A DNA stretch of 9,048 nucleotides from Burkholderiales bacterium UBA6064 (GCA_002428895.1 DIYC01000131.1:3782-12829); one strand, 5' to 3'; counted from the stretch's first letter, positions 1 through 7,396 are shown. Numbers and translations: made by a program. Notes: generated by a model from the sequence alone, not told the origin.

Positions 1-671
1 AGGGTACTTTGTACCCGAAGGACCAATCACTGATTTTTCATCGGCCACGAGCTGAATTAAATAACCGGATACAAAACGAGAGGCAAAACCAAGATGTCGC
101 ATCGCTTGACATAATAGCCAGGCCATGTCGCGGCACGAACCGCTTTGTAGTTGTAATGTCTCGTCGCACGATTGAATGCCTGGTTCTAAGCGCACTAGAT
201 ACTTCAGCATTTGATTAATGGTTTGATTCACTTGAACTAAAAAATCGATCGTGTGTTGAGTGGGCTGTTTAAGTTGATCCACTAAATGTGTGAGTAAAAG
301 ATCACTTTCTTTAATCTCTAAGTACGGCAGTAGCTCTTCTTTAAGCGGTGGGTCGTATTCAAAAGGTGTCTTGGTTGACTTTCCTCCAAAAAAAAATCAA
401 ATGGATTAAAAACACGAATCTCTGTAATTAAATCGACCTCGACTTTAAATGTTTGTACCTTATCGGGAAATACGACACGGGCTAAAAAATTACCAAAAGC
501 ATCTTGCTGCCAATTGATGAAATGTTTCTCAGGTTGTATTCTCAACGAATACGATTGAATCGATGAGCGAACATGCGGTGCTGGTCGAAGTCGAATGGTT
601 TGCACTCCAAGTTTGGTAAGGCCATCGTACTGATAGTAACTACAATGATGCAGCGCAACAGTAATTGTCAT
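1..671 (-). pseudogene. Transglutaminase-like protein, frameshifted, cut by window edge
   Basis: Resembles the COG1305 bacterial transglutaminase-like/putative cysteine protease family. The first frame (671 down to a stop at 318-320) gives the N-terminal beta domain, with family-like segments VQTIRLRPAPH, HFINWQQDAFGNFLARVVFP and VFNPFDFFLEE. After that the homology moves to another frame, which reads TPFEYDPPLKEELLPYL and then GSCRDMAWLLCQAMRHLGFA; the presumed catalytic Cys codon is at 133-135. This second frame is open to base 1, so the rest of the core, with the expected His and Asp, lies outside the window. The second frame has a stop at 397-399, so the shift must occur between about 396 and 321. 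The ATG at 671 is preceded by AGGG (complement of 680-683) at 8-base spacing. Conservation on both sides suggests a recent mutation, a sequencing error, or real slippage. The enzyme's substrate cannot be told from the sequence. The gene is divergent from lptF. Confidence 0.85.
380..396 (-). other. Frameshift site with nine-T run (slippery U UUU UUG in phase)
   Basis: The coding strand has nine T at the complement of 388-396, read in the first frame as GAT TTT TTT TTG GAG. The phase gives the heptamer T TTT TTG, so a -1 slip yields TTT TTT and then GGA GGA AAG, entering the frame that carries the catalytic half. One extra base in the run, or in the AAA at the complement of 380-382 (giving FDFFLEEKSTKTPFEYDP), also restores the protein with the eight-residue spacing that I recall between FDFF and PFxYDP in this family. 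Which of error, mutation, polymerase slippage or ribosomal slippage applies cannot be decided here. Confidence 0.6.
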
Positions 672-776
672 GATTCAAACCCTAAAGAATAATTGTGCTG
701 CCACAAGCTTAATATGAAAATATCATTTCAAGGCCGATAAAATGCCCCTTGAATGCTGTTTGGCTTAGATCAACTC

Positions 777-811
777 TTGCCGCTCATGAGACAATCGAAT
801 TTAAATCGATT
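777..811 (+). promoter_or_regulatory. Possible lptF operon promoter with AT-rich inverted repeat
   Basis: In the 170-base gap between the divergent transglutaminase-like gene and lptF, TTGCCG (777-782) and TTTAAA (800-805) are 17 bases apart, a weak sigma70-like pair that would give a leader of roughly 30 bases. The -10 lies inside an interrupted palindrome, AATCG (793-797) and CGATT (807-811) around ATTTAAAT (799-806), which could be a repressor site. CTCATGAG (783-790) is another short palindrome in the spacer. All of this is by eye, and short AT-rich palindromes arise easily by chance. Confidence 0.25.
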
Positions 812-841
812 CAGATTGATCATGGCTAACAATTAATTAAT

Positions 842-1981
842 ATGCTTTTTCGAACAAGCTTTAAAAAAGATTTTGCTGCAACCGCAGGCGCTACTTTTGT
901 TGCTTTGCTGAGCATCATTATTACGATTGTGTTGGTGCGCACTTTGGGCCAAGCAGCGGGTGGCCAAGTTGACAATGCAGAAGTTCTTCCTTTGATTTTG
1001 CTAGGCGGTTTGCAATATTTAGCCCCAGCTTTAGTGATTACTGTGTTTGTTGCTGTCATGGCTTCAGTTTCTCGTGCGTTTCGTGATAATGAAATGACCG
1101 CATGGTTTGCAACTGGTTTATCTTTAACCGCGTTAATTCGACCGGTGATTGCTTTTTCTATGCCACTTATGGTGTTAGCGATGATTTGCTCAGTGTGGCT
1201 AACGCCATGGTCTAAAGCGCAACTGATTGCTGCCAAAGAGCGTTTTGCACAACGCAGTGAAGTTAGCCAAGTCAGCGCAGGTCAATTTCGCGAATCGTCT
1301 AATGGGCAACGTGTTTTTTTTGTCGAAAATCATGATGAATCGGCGCAAACAGTTAACAATGTGTTTGTGTTAGATGTTCAAGGCTCTAAGCGTGTTCTGT
1401 TGGTTGCACGTTCTGGAATGGTGCAAACTGACTCAAAGAATCAAAAATATTTGATTTTAGAAAAAGGGCGTCGTTTTGAAATTGATGAAAAGGGTGAAGC
1501 GTTTTCAAACATCAATTTTGAATCACATGGCTTAGCGGTACAAATTAGTTTAACTGCAGCACCTAGTTTAGAATTAAAACATCAGCAGATACAAACAGTT
1601 TGGGCACAGAAAACGCCGCAAGCTTGGGGCGAAGTGTTGTGGCGGGTAAGTTTACCGCTGTCTGCTCTTACCCTAGGTTTGCTCGCAATCCCTTTGGCTT
1701 TTGTTAATCCACGTGGTGGTCGATCGTTAAATCAATTGTTTGCACTGCTCATTTATCTTACCTACAGTAATGTGATTTCTATTTCTCAATCGCTTGTAGT
1801 GAATCAAACTATTTCGTTCGTTGTGGGGTTAATTCTTCCTCATGCGTTGGTATTGTGCTTATTTGCTTGGTTCATGATTCGTCGCGGTCGGCCTGCAGGC
1901 TTATCGTTTTGGGTTCAGCTACGTCATTTGCGACAAGCAAACAATCGTTCCATCCCTGTTTCGCAAGCGAACAACCACTAA
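842..1981 (+). CDS. lptF: LPS export ABC transporter permease LptF
   Basis: Inner-membrane permease of the LptB2FG complex, which with LptC extracts LPS from the inner membrane and drives it over the periplasmic bridge to the outer membrane. The 379 residues show the YjgP/YjgQ layout: membrane segments near 15-33, 48-74 and 99-120, a hydrophilic periplasmic beta-rich domain near 125-260, then segments near 265-288, 299-318 and 325-346. Family-like stretches are RTLGQAAGGQVD (33-44), SRAFRDNEMTAWFATGLSLT (77-96) and AIPLAFVNPRGGRS (282-295). The length is usual. The ATG at 842 has no Shine-Dalgarno sequence (AATTAATTAAT precedes it), but the next upstream ATG (822) is in another frame and stops after four codons. 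It is first in a plus-strand run with lptG 13 bases downstream. Confidence is high because lptF and lptG occur together. Confidence 0.96.
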   Translation: MLFRTSFKKDFAATAGATFVALLSIIITIVLVRTLGQAAGGQVDNAEVLPLILLGGLQYLAPALVITVFVAVMASVSRAFRDNEMTAWFATGLSLTALIRPVIAFSMPLMVLAMICSVWLTPWSKAQLIAAKERFAQRSEVSQVSAGQFRESSNGQRVFFVENHDESAQTVNNVFVLDVQGSKRVLLVARSGMVQTDSKNQKYLILEKGRRFEIDEKGEAFSNINFESHGLAVQISLTAAPSLELKHQQIQTVWAQKTPQAWGEVLWRVSLPLSALTLGLLAIPLAFVNPRGGRSLNQLFALLIYLTYSNVISISQSLVVNQTISFVVGLILPHALVLCLFAWFMIRRGRPAGLSFWVQLRHLRQANNRSIPVSQANNH

Positions 1982-1994
1982 TACAACTTTGACC

Positions 1995-3233
1995 ATGATT
2001 CCACAATTGAAGTACTTGCCTCGCTCTAGCCCAATATTGACGGCTTATTTAAGGCGTGAAATTTACGTTTCGGTCACTTTTGTGATGATTGCATTTGTGG
2101 GTTTATTTGCTTTTTTTGATTTGATTGCAGAAGTAGAACGGTTAAGCCAAGATAACACCAATTGGTTTTTTTATTGTGTTGCGGTGATTTTGGGTTTACC
2201 TTCTAAAGTCTACGAAATTGCGCCGATTGCAGCGTTAATTGGCTCTATTTATGCCCTGGTTCAATTGGCTTCAACAAGTCAATTTACGGCTATTCGTGCC
2301 GCAGGTATCGGCATTTGGGGGGTTGTATGGCTCATGTCTCGTATCGCTGGTGGTATTGTGCTTATTTCGGTATTGTTTGGCGAAGTGGTTGCTCCTTTCG
2401 CCGAAAAAGCAGCCGTGCCGTTACGTGCAGCGGCACTTGGCTATGAGGTTGAACGTGATTTTCGGTCAGGCTATTGGATCCGAGACGCTTTTACCTCAGA
2501 CTCAGAAAAAACGCATGTGCGTTTTGTTAATTTTAAAGATTTTGATAATCAGGGTCGTTTGTTTAATCTTGAGTTTTACGAATTTAGTGAAAATCTAAAA
2601 TTAATGCGTTGGGTACGCGCAGAAGAAGCAAATTTTGATCAGCAGCTACAGCATTGGGTTTTAACTGGGGTTGTTTTGCAGCGTTTTTCCACGCAATCGA
2701 ATTGGTCAGGCTTAATGCCCAACCAGGGTCAAGAATTGTTTGCTTCGGGTTTAATCTCAATGGCTAGTCTAAAATGGCAATCGTCACTGACTCCCAATTT
2801 ATTAACGGGTCTTTTTGTGAGGCCTGAACGAATGAGTGCTGTCCAGTTGTATAACTACTCCAATTTTTTAGAAAGTAATCTTCAATCGACACAAAACATC
2901 GACTTGGCTTTCGCTAAAAAAATTATCTACCCTTTGGCAATTTTTGTGATGATGTTGATTTCTGTATCGTTTGCTTATTTGCAATTTCGTTCTGGTGGCG
3001 TTAGCGTAAAGGTATTTATTGGCGTGATGATCGGAATCGGGTTTTACCTGAGTAACAATTTATTTTCGCATTTATCATTAGTGGCCAATTTGCCACCGTT
3101 TGTAAGTGCCAGTATTCCTGCTCTAGTTGGTTTAGTAGTTGGTTTGGTTTGCCTTTGGTGGGTTTCTCGACCTATGCCGCTGCAGGCAATTAAGCAGTTA
3201 CGAAAGCTACCCGAGGTGGCAATAGACTTATAA
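1995..3233 (+). CDS. lptG: LPS export ABC transporter permease LptG
   Basis: Partner permease of LptF in LptB2FG. From the ATG at 1995 the protein has 412 residues: membrane segments near 25-45, 58-90 (with the conserved-looking GLPSKVYEIAPIAALIGSIY) and 105-130, a periplasmic domain near 145-295, then segments near 308-330, 338-356 and 370-391. The SQFTAIRAAGI stretch (95-105) is typical of the cytoplasmic coupling region between TM2 and TM3. A TTG at 1989 would add only two residues. I prefer the ATG, though neither has a Shine-Dalgarno sequence. It starts 13 bases after the lptF stop, so the two should be co-transcribed and perhaps translationally linked. At 412 residues it is somewhat longer than the roughly 360 of the enterobacterial protein; I see no extra domain, so the difference is probably in loops and the tail. 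Confidence 0.95.
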   Translation: MIPQLKYLPRSSPILTAYLRREIYVSVTFVMIAFVGLFAFFDLIAEVERLSQDNTNWFFYCVAVILGLPSKVYEIAPIAALIGSIYALVQLASTSQFTAIRAAGIGIWGVVWLMSRIAGGIVLISVLFGEVVAPFAEKAAVPLRAAALGYEVERDFRSGYWIRDAFTSDSEKTHVRFVNFKDFDNQGRLFNLEFYEFSENLKLMRWVRAEEANFDQQLQHWVLTGVVLQRFSTQSNWSGLMPNQGQELFASGLISMASLKWQSSLTPNLLTGLFVRPERMSAVQLYNYSNFLESNLQSTQNIDLAFAKKIIYPLAIFVMMLISVSFAYLQFRSGGVSVKVFIGVMIGIGFYLSNNLFSHLSLVANLPPFVSASIPALVGLVVGLVCLWWVSRPMPLQAIKQLRKLPEVAIDL

Positions 3234-3264
3234 GTTTTAATTACCCAACTTTTTTGGCGAATTC

Positions 3265-3648
3265 ATGAATCCAATACAACAAGCAATCGTTCTTTTTGCT
3301 CATGGTGCCCGCGACTCATCCTGGTCAAAACCTCTTGAAGGCTTACAACAACTTTTGTTGAATCAGCTTGAACCGAATTGGCAGGTTAAGTTGGCTTTTT
3401 TGGAGTTAATGCAACCGTCTTTACCTGATGTCATTGCGAATCTGGCTAATCATGGTTGTGCTTGTATTTATATCGTTCCTGTTTTTTTTGGTCAAGGTGG
3501 GCATATGAAAAACGATTTTCCTGTTCTATTACAGCAACTCAAACAGCAGCATCCCAACATTGAAATATTTGCCAGTGAGGCAGTTGGTCAATGGCCTGAA
3601 TTGTGGCAAGCTTTAGCCACCGGCATTGTGTCTCGGATTTCCCATTAA
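3265..3648 (+). CDS. cbiX: CbiX-type short sirohydrochlorin chelatase
   Basis: Single-domain member of the CbiX/SirB family, which inserts Co2+ or Fe2+ into sirohydrochlorin for cobalamin or siroheme synthesis in the cytoplasm. The 127 residues match the short (CbiX-S) form, which works as a dimer, not the double-length CbiX-L. Visible motifs are the N-terminal FAHGARD with metal-binding His13, Glu47 in FLELMQPSLPD, and VPVFFGQGGHMKNDFP with the second ligand His80. The metal cannot be told from sequence, and the protein has no His-rich tail. The ATG at 3265 is 31 bases after the lptG stop, with only a weak GGCGA upstream (3256-3260). msbA follows 23 bases after its stop. Its presence among LPS export genes has no obvious functional logic; sulfite-reductase or cobalamin genes would be the expected neighbours. 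Confidence 0.88.
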   Translation: MNPIQQAIVLFAHGARDSSWSKPLEGLQQLLLNQLEPNWQVKLAFLELMQPSLPDVIANLANHGCACIYIVPVFFGQGGHMKNDFPVLLQQLKQQHPNIEIFASEAVGQWPELWQALATGIVSRISH

Positions 3649-3671
3649 CTGTAGTTTGTCGCTTAGCCCGT

Positions 3672-5429
3672 ATGAAAAGAAACCCTGTAACACGCTCTGA
3701 AGTGACCGATTTATATCGACGCTTATTTAAATATTTTTGGCGTTATGGGCAGTTGTTGCTCGTCACTTTAATGGCCTTAGTTGTTGCCGCGCTCACTGAA
3801 CCATTGTTTGCTGCACTGATGAAGCCACTCATCGATGAAAATTTTTCCGCCAATAAAACTGCTCTGGCGCAATGGCTTCCGTTACTGATTTTGTTGCTTT
3901 TTTTAGTGCGCGGTTTGGCTACTTTTGTGAATGAGTATTCCAGTGCAAAGCTATCTGCCAAAGTGGTCTTCGATCTTCGAACTGAAATGCTTGAAAAAAT
4001 TCTGAATCTTCCCAATTCGTATTTTGTTGAACAACCTTCGGGCAAAGTAATTTCTACGGTGGCCACCAATGTGGATGCGGTGACTGCAGCGGGTTTTAAT
4101 GTGATCACGGTATTGATTCGTGACGGTCTGATTGTGATTGGTTTGCTAGGCATGCTGTTATATACCAATTGGCAATTAACTTTAATTTGTTTTGCGATTA
4201 TGCCGGTTATCGCTTTTGGTATTTACACAGCATCAAAACGTTTAAATCAATATGCACACATTGCACAGTTTTCTCATGCTGGATTGGTGCAAAGTATCTC
4301 TGAAGTGATTAGTGCACAAAAAATTATTAAGACTTACGGCGCACAACCGGTTGAAACACAGCGTTTTACTCAGCGTGCTAAAGAAATTTTTCAAGCGCGG
4401 GTCAAGTTGGTTTCAACGGGCGCAGCCAATTCTGCAATTGTCCAGTGGATTCTTGCAGCAGCCATTGCCGCAGTTGTCTTTTTTGCAGGTCAAATGGCGG
4501 CACAAGGCACCATGACGGCGGGCGATTTTGCTTCGTTTATGACGGCGATGATGATGATGCTGACACCGATTAAACGGATTACTAACATCAATCAGCACTT
4601 GCAAAAAGGCTTAGCTGCCGCCGAAAATGTATTTTCAGTGATTGATCGTGATAGTGAATACTCAACTGGAAAATATGTTTTGGATAAGGCTCAGGGTTAT
4701 TTAGAGTTTAATCAGGTGTCTTTTGCGTATGCTCGGCATGACGCGCCAATACTCAAGCAAATTGACTTAAAAATAAAACCAGGGCAAACGATTGGAATTG
4801 TTGGTGTTTCAGGTAGTGGTAAGTCTACTTTAATCAATTTAGTCCCACGATTTTTAATTGCAACTGAAGGCACTTTGAAACTAGACGGAATTCCTTTGGA
4901 AGACTGGGATTTACGTTGCTTACGTCGGCAAATTGCTGTGGTTACGCAAGAAAGCCATTTGTTGAATGACACCGTTCGCAATAATATCGCTTATGGTGAG
5001 TTACGAGGCGCAAGTGAACAGGCTATTCTTGAAGCGGCACGCATGGCCAATGCGCTTCGGTTCATTGAAGAACTCGAGCATGGTTTAGACACAATTCTAG
5101 GTGATAATGGTTTGCGCCTATCAGGAGGGCAAAGACAGCGAATCTCGATCGCCAGAGCTTTTTTAAAAAATGCACCCATACTCATTCTAGATGAAGCGAC
5201 CTCTGCGCTTGATTCTGAAGCGGAGCGTGAAGTTCAGGAGGACATGGAGCGATTGCGCCATGGGCGCACCACATTGGTGGTCGCGCATCGGCTTTCCACG
5301 TTGATGACTGCGGATGAAATTATTGTGTTAGACCAAGGCCTCATCATAGAACGGGGAACTCACACTCAACTGTTGGCACTTGGCGGTAAGTATCACTATT
5401 TGCATTCCATTCAAAATCGATCAAATTGA
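3672..5429 (+). CDS. msbA: Lipid A/LPS flippase MsbA (ABC exporter, fused TMD-NBD)
   Basis: Half-transporter that dimerises in the inner membrane and flips lipid A-core to the periplasmic leaflet, just upstream of LptFG in the LPS route. The 585 residues match the family (582 in E. coli). Six membrane helices occupy about residues 20-320, and the ATPase domain follows. Motifs: Walker A GVSGSGKST (378-386), Q-loop in VVTQESHLLNDTVRNNIAYG, signature LSGGQRQ (483-489), Walker B ILILDE (503-508) followed by ATSALD, and the H-switch VVAHR with His539. All catalytic residues are present. The ATG at 3672 begins MKRNPVTRSEVTDLYRRLFK and fits MsbA N-termini; a GTG at 3603 would add 23 residues overlapping cbiX and is not favoured. 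No Shine-Dalgarno sequence is visible, suggesting translation coupled to cbiX. Another lipid or multidrug ABC exporter is possible, but the LPS context supports MsbA. Confidence 0.93.
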   Translation: MKRNPVTRSEVTDLYRRLFKYFWRYGQLLLVTLMALVVAALTEPLFAALMKPLIDENFSANKTALAQWLPLLILLLFLVRGLATFVNEYSSAKLSAKVVFDLRTEMLEKILNLPNSYFVEQPSGKVISTVATNVDAVTAAGFNVITVLIRDGLIVIGLLGMLLYTNWQLTLICFAIMPVIAFGIYTASKRLNQYAHIAQFSHAGLVQSISEVISAQKIIKTYGAQPVETQRFTQRAKEIFQARVKLVSTGAANSAIVQWILAAAIAAVVFFAGQMAAQGTMTAGDFASFMTAMMMMLTPIKRITNINQHLQKGLAAAENVFSVIDRDSEYSTGKYVLDKAQGYLEFNQVSFAYARHDAPILKQIDLKIKPGQTIGIVGVSGSGKSTLINLVPRFLIATEGTLKLDGIPLEDWDLRCLRRQIAVVTQESHLLNDTVRNNIAYGELRGASEQAILEAARMANALRFIEELEHGLDTILGDNGLRLSGGQRQRISIARAFLKNAPILILDEATSALDSEAEREVQEDMERLRHGRTTLVVAHRLSTLMTADEIIVLDQGLIIERGTHTQLLALGGKYHYLHSIQNRSN

Positions 5430-5439
5430 TCAATCCGTG

Positions 5440-6510
5440 TCAGGCAGTTTGCCGCAACATTTTGGAAACGTGCTCTTCAACCACTGAAATGGGTATCGCA
5501 TCTAAAAGACGTGTGGTGTCGTTGGTATTAATTTGATCTGGGTGAGGTAATGGTCCATAGTCGCCGGCATAAATCGTGATGGCTTGTGTTGACCAAGGTC
5601 GCCACTCATTCAGCCAGGAAGGCCCAAATAAAGCAATTTGAGGCACGTTTAAAGCGGCTGCCATGTGCATGGGGGCCGAATCTACCCCCATGTAAAACCT
5701 GCATTGAAGTTGCAATGCCGCCAATGTTGGCAAATCGGTTAAGCCTGCATAATTGACTAACTTTCCCTGTCCGTTGGTGTTCTGAAGCGCCAATTGTTCA
5801 ATATGGTTCGTCATCTCTTGTTCAAACTGACTCGGGCTACTGGTGAGCACAACGGTTAGTCCACGGTTTAATAACCCTGAGATAATCGTTCCAAATTTTG
5901 CATCAGACCAACATTTAAAGGGCCAGCGTGCGGCTGGGTGCACCAATATAAAACCAGGTTGAATGTGTTTTTCATGTAACAGCGCAACGGCTTTGTTGAA
6001 TGCAACTGGATTGGGTCTGAGCACAACTTGAGGCGAGACTGATTCCAAGTGGATACCGAGTACTTTTAGGCTGAGCAAATTCAGTTCAATAGCATGAAGT
6101 TGACCGCGTGGTGGGGGTTGTACCGCATGCGTAAAGCTATTTAGCCAAAAGGGGTGTTTGCGTTTGATTGGGCTTAGATGAATGCGATACGTTGCGCCAC
6201 TGAAGCGTGCAATCATCGCGCCAATCCATTGATCGGTTAAATGAATAATCACTTCATATTGAGTTTTGCGAATGCGTTGAAGCAACGCCCATTCGTGGCG
6301 CAACCGTTTAATCCCTTTTGTTGTTCTGTCAATTGCATACACGTGATGAAGATCGGGATTGTTTTCTAATAACGGGCAAGTTTCTTGGTACACCAGCGCA
6401 TCCACTTGTACCTGCGGAAATGCATCGCGACAGACTCGAAACAAAGGTGTTGTTAACAATACATCACCATGATGTCGCAGTTTAATAATTAAAATTTTTT
6501 TGGGATTCAT
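5440..6510 (-). CDS. waaQ: Lipopolysaccharide heptosyltransferase, WaaQ-like (GT family 9)
   Basis: Glycosyltransferase family 9, GT-B fold, transferring heptose from ADP-heptose to the LPS inner core on the cytoplasmic face of the inner membrane. The 356 residues start ILIIKLRHHGDVLLTTPLF, the nucleotide-sugar transferase N-terminus with the presumed catalytic Asp16. LTDQWIGAMIARFSGA (91-106), HPAARWPFKCWSDAKFG (191-207) and GVDSAPMHMAAAL (275-287), then ALFGPS and EWRPW, are the pattern I associate with putative heptosyltransferase III (RfaQ/WaaQ) more than WaaC or WaaF. The ATG at 6510 is chosen over a TTG at 6519 because the strand begins at MNPKKILIIK. It converges on msbA with 10 bases between stops and no clear terminator. 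It is divergent from the 265-residue unknown, 58 bases away. The exact acceptor sugar is not determinable from the sequence. Confidence 0.82.
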   Translation of the reverse strand: MNPKKILIIKLRHHGDVLLTTPLFRVCRDAFPQVQVDALVYQETCPLLENNPDLHHVYAIDRTTKGIKRLRHEWALLQRIRKTQYEVIIHLTDQWIGAMIARFSGATYRIHLSPIKRKHPFWLNSFTHAVQPPPRGQLHAIELNLLSLKVLGIHLESVSPQVVLRPNPVAFNKAVALLHEKHIQPGFILVHPAARWPFKCWSDAKFGTIISGLLNRGLTVVLTSSPSQFEQEMTNHIEQLALQNTNGQGKLVNYAGLTDLPTLAALQLQCRFYMGVDSAPMHMAAALNVPQIALFGPSWLNEWRPWSTQAITIYAGDYGPLPHPDQINTNDTTRLLDAIPISVVEEHVSKMLRQTA

Positions 6511-6568
6511 TGCGCTCAAAATTCTATAATAACGCGGTTTAAGTCACTTTAATTGTGAAGTAGCCATC
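6511..6568. promoter_or_regulatory. Divergent promoter region between waaQ and unknown gene
   Basis: A perfect TATAAT lies at 6525-6530 on the plus strand, with TTGGGA (6500-6505) 19 bases upstream, pointing toward the gene at 6569. On the minus strand, TTAAAG (complement of 6547-6552) and TATAGA (complement of 6523-6528) are 18 bases apart and point toward waaQ. The two -10 elements would overlap, so the two genes might compete for polymerase. The -35 boxes are weak on both strands. Confidence 0.4.
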
Positions 6569-7366
6569 GTGAGTGTCCAATTTAATCCAATTTATACGCA
6601 TGTCGTTGCTTGTTTCGATCTGCATGACGCATTGTTAGCTCGACAAGTTCTATGCAATCAAGCCAGGTTGCAAGTGCTCGCGCCCATTTATTTGCTTGTG
6701 CCCAAAGGTTTTGAGATCCTTTTTAATGATTTGCCCAGCCATGTTCTGAATTGTCGTTGTTGGCCATTTAGTAGCCTAGATCGCTTAAGCTGGTTGCAGC
6801 GTAGAATGTTAAAAAAATGGTTTAAACCCATGCTGTCTAAACAACTCGATGGTCAAATTCTGCTATTTAAGCCTCGCTATGCGGAAATGTTGCTTGCGAT
6901 GTGTTCTTCTGGTTGGCAGGTGCGAACGGTGCAACCTGAATGGTTAAGTAGTTTGCCAGCAGCACCAAGACTACAGCCCTGTGCCAAAAGTCTTGCGGCT
7001 GCTACTTATTATTACCGTACCGTAACACCAACTGCCTATAAACGTTTATACATTATTCATGGCAGCAACCCTCTCACAGATCAGCGCCTAGAGTTCTTTG
7101 AATTAGCCTGCCAGCAATCTTTTCTCATTGAAAAAATATCTCTTGTACGCCCCATTCATACGGTCACGTTTGTGTATAACCCTATCAATTTATTATTTGT
7201 TCGTCAGGTCTGCGAACGATTTCCCAATGTGTTTTCAGGTGGGTTAACTGAATTGATTGGTCATATGACTTATGCCGATGAGATATTCGTGAAATCAATG
7301 TGTATCACTCATTTGGGGGGGCAGATGGATAAGATGATGATTCGAGTGTGTGGTGATTCAATTTAA
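6569..7366 (+). CDS. Unrecognised 265-residue protein beside waaQ
   Basis: I do not recognise this protein. It starts at a GTG (6569) with a weak GAAG upstream and ends in TAA. It has no signal peptide and no convincing membrane segment. Ten cysteines are spread through it, including an NCRC pair near residues 61-64, and a basic aromatic patch follows (LQRRMLKKWFK). Short hydrophobic stretches alternate with polar helical ones (PIYLLVPKGFEIL, GQILLFKPRYAEMLLAM, KRLYIIHGSNPL, HTVTFVYNPINLLFV, then SGGLTELIGHM), which looks like an alpha/beta, possibly Rossmann-like fold. Together with the divergent heptosyltransferase this makes an LPS-core or surface-glycan enzyme thinkable, but that is inference from context only. 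Codon use resembles the neighbouring genes, and I see no sign of decay. A 5-base stem (7369-7373 with 7381-7385) just after the stop lacks a T run and is not a convincing terminator. Confidence 0.75.
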   Translation: MSVQFNPIYTHVVACFDLHDALLARQVLCNQARLQVLAPIYLLVPKGFEILFNDLPSHVLNCRCWPFSSLDRLSWLQRRMLKKWFKPMLSKQLDGQILLFKPRYAEMLLAMCSSGWQVRTVQPEWLSSLPAAPRLQPCAKSLAAATYYYRTVTPTAYKRLYIIHGSNPLTDQRLEFFELACQQSFLIEKISLVRPIHTVTFVYNPINLLFVRQVCERFPNVFSGGLTELIGHMTYADEIFVKSMCITHLGGQMDKMMIRVCGDSI

Positions 7367-7396
7367 ACCTTGGCTATCATCCAAGTAAAATAAGGG

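Noticed and set aside
9..218. Plus-strand ORF of 69 codons at the left edge
   Set aside because: It lies opposite the well-conserved catalytic half of the transglutaminase-like gene and shows no protein character of its own.
733..740. GCCGATAA, an exact match to the sigma28 (flagellar) -10 element, upstream of lptF
   Set aside because: No TAAA-like -35 at the needed distance (the bases there are ATGA), and a single 8-base match in a 9 kb window on two strands is not surprising.
826..1236. Minus-strand ORF of 136 codons inside lptF
   Set aside because: It is a shadow of the clearly conserved lptF frame; its product is low-complexity Ala/Thr/Lys without domain features.
3603..3671. GTG start giving MsbA 23 extra residues and overlap with cbiX
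   Set aside because: The added residues do not resemble MsbA N-termini; the ATG at 3672 gives the usual family length.
7369..7390. CTTGG/CCAAG hairpin right after the unknown gene as a terminator
   Set aside because: Only five pairs with a 7-base loop, followed by TAAAATAAG and not a T run; too weak to call.
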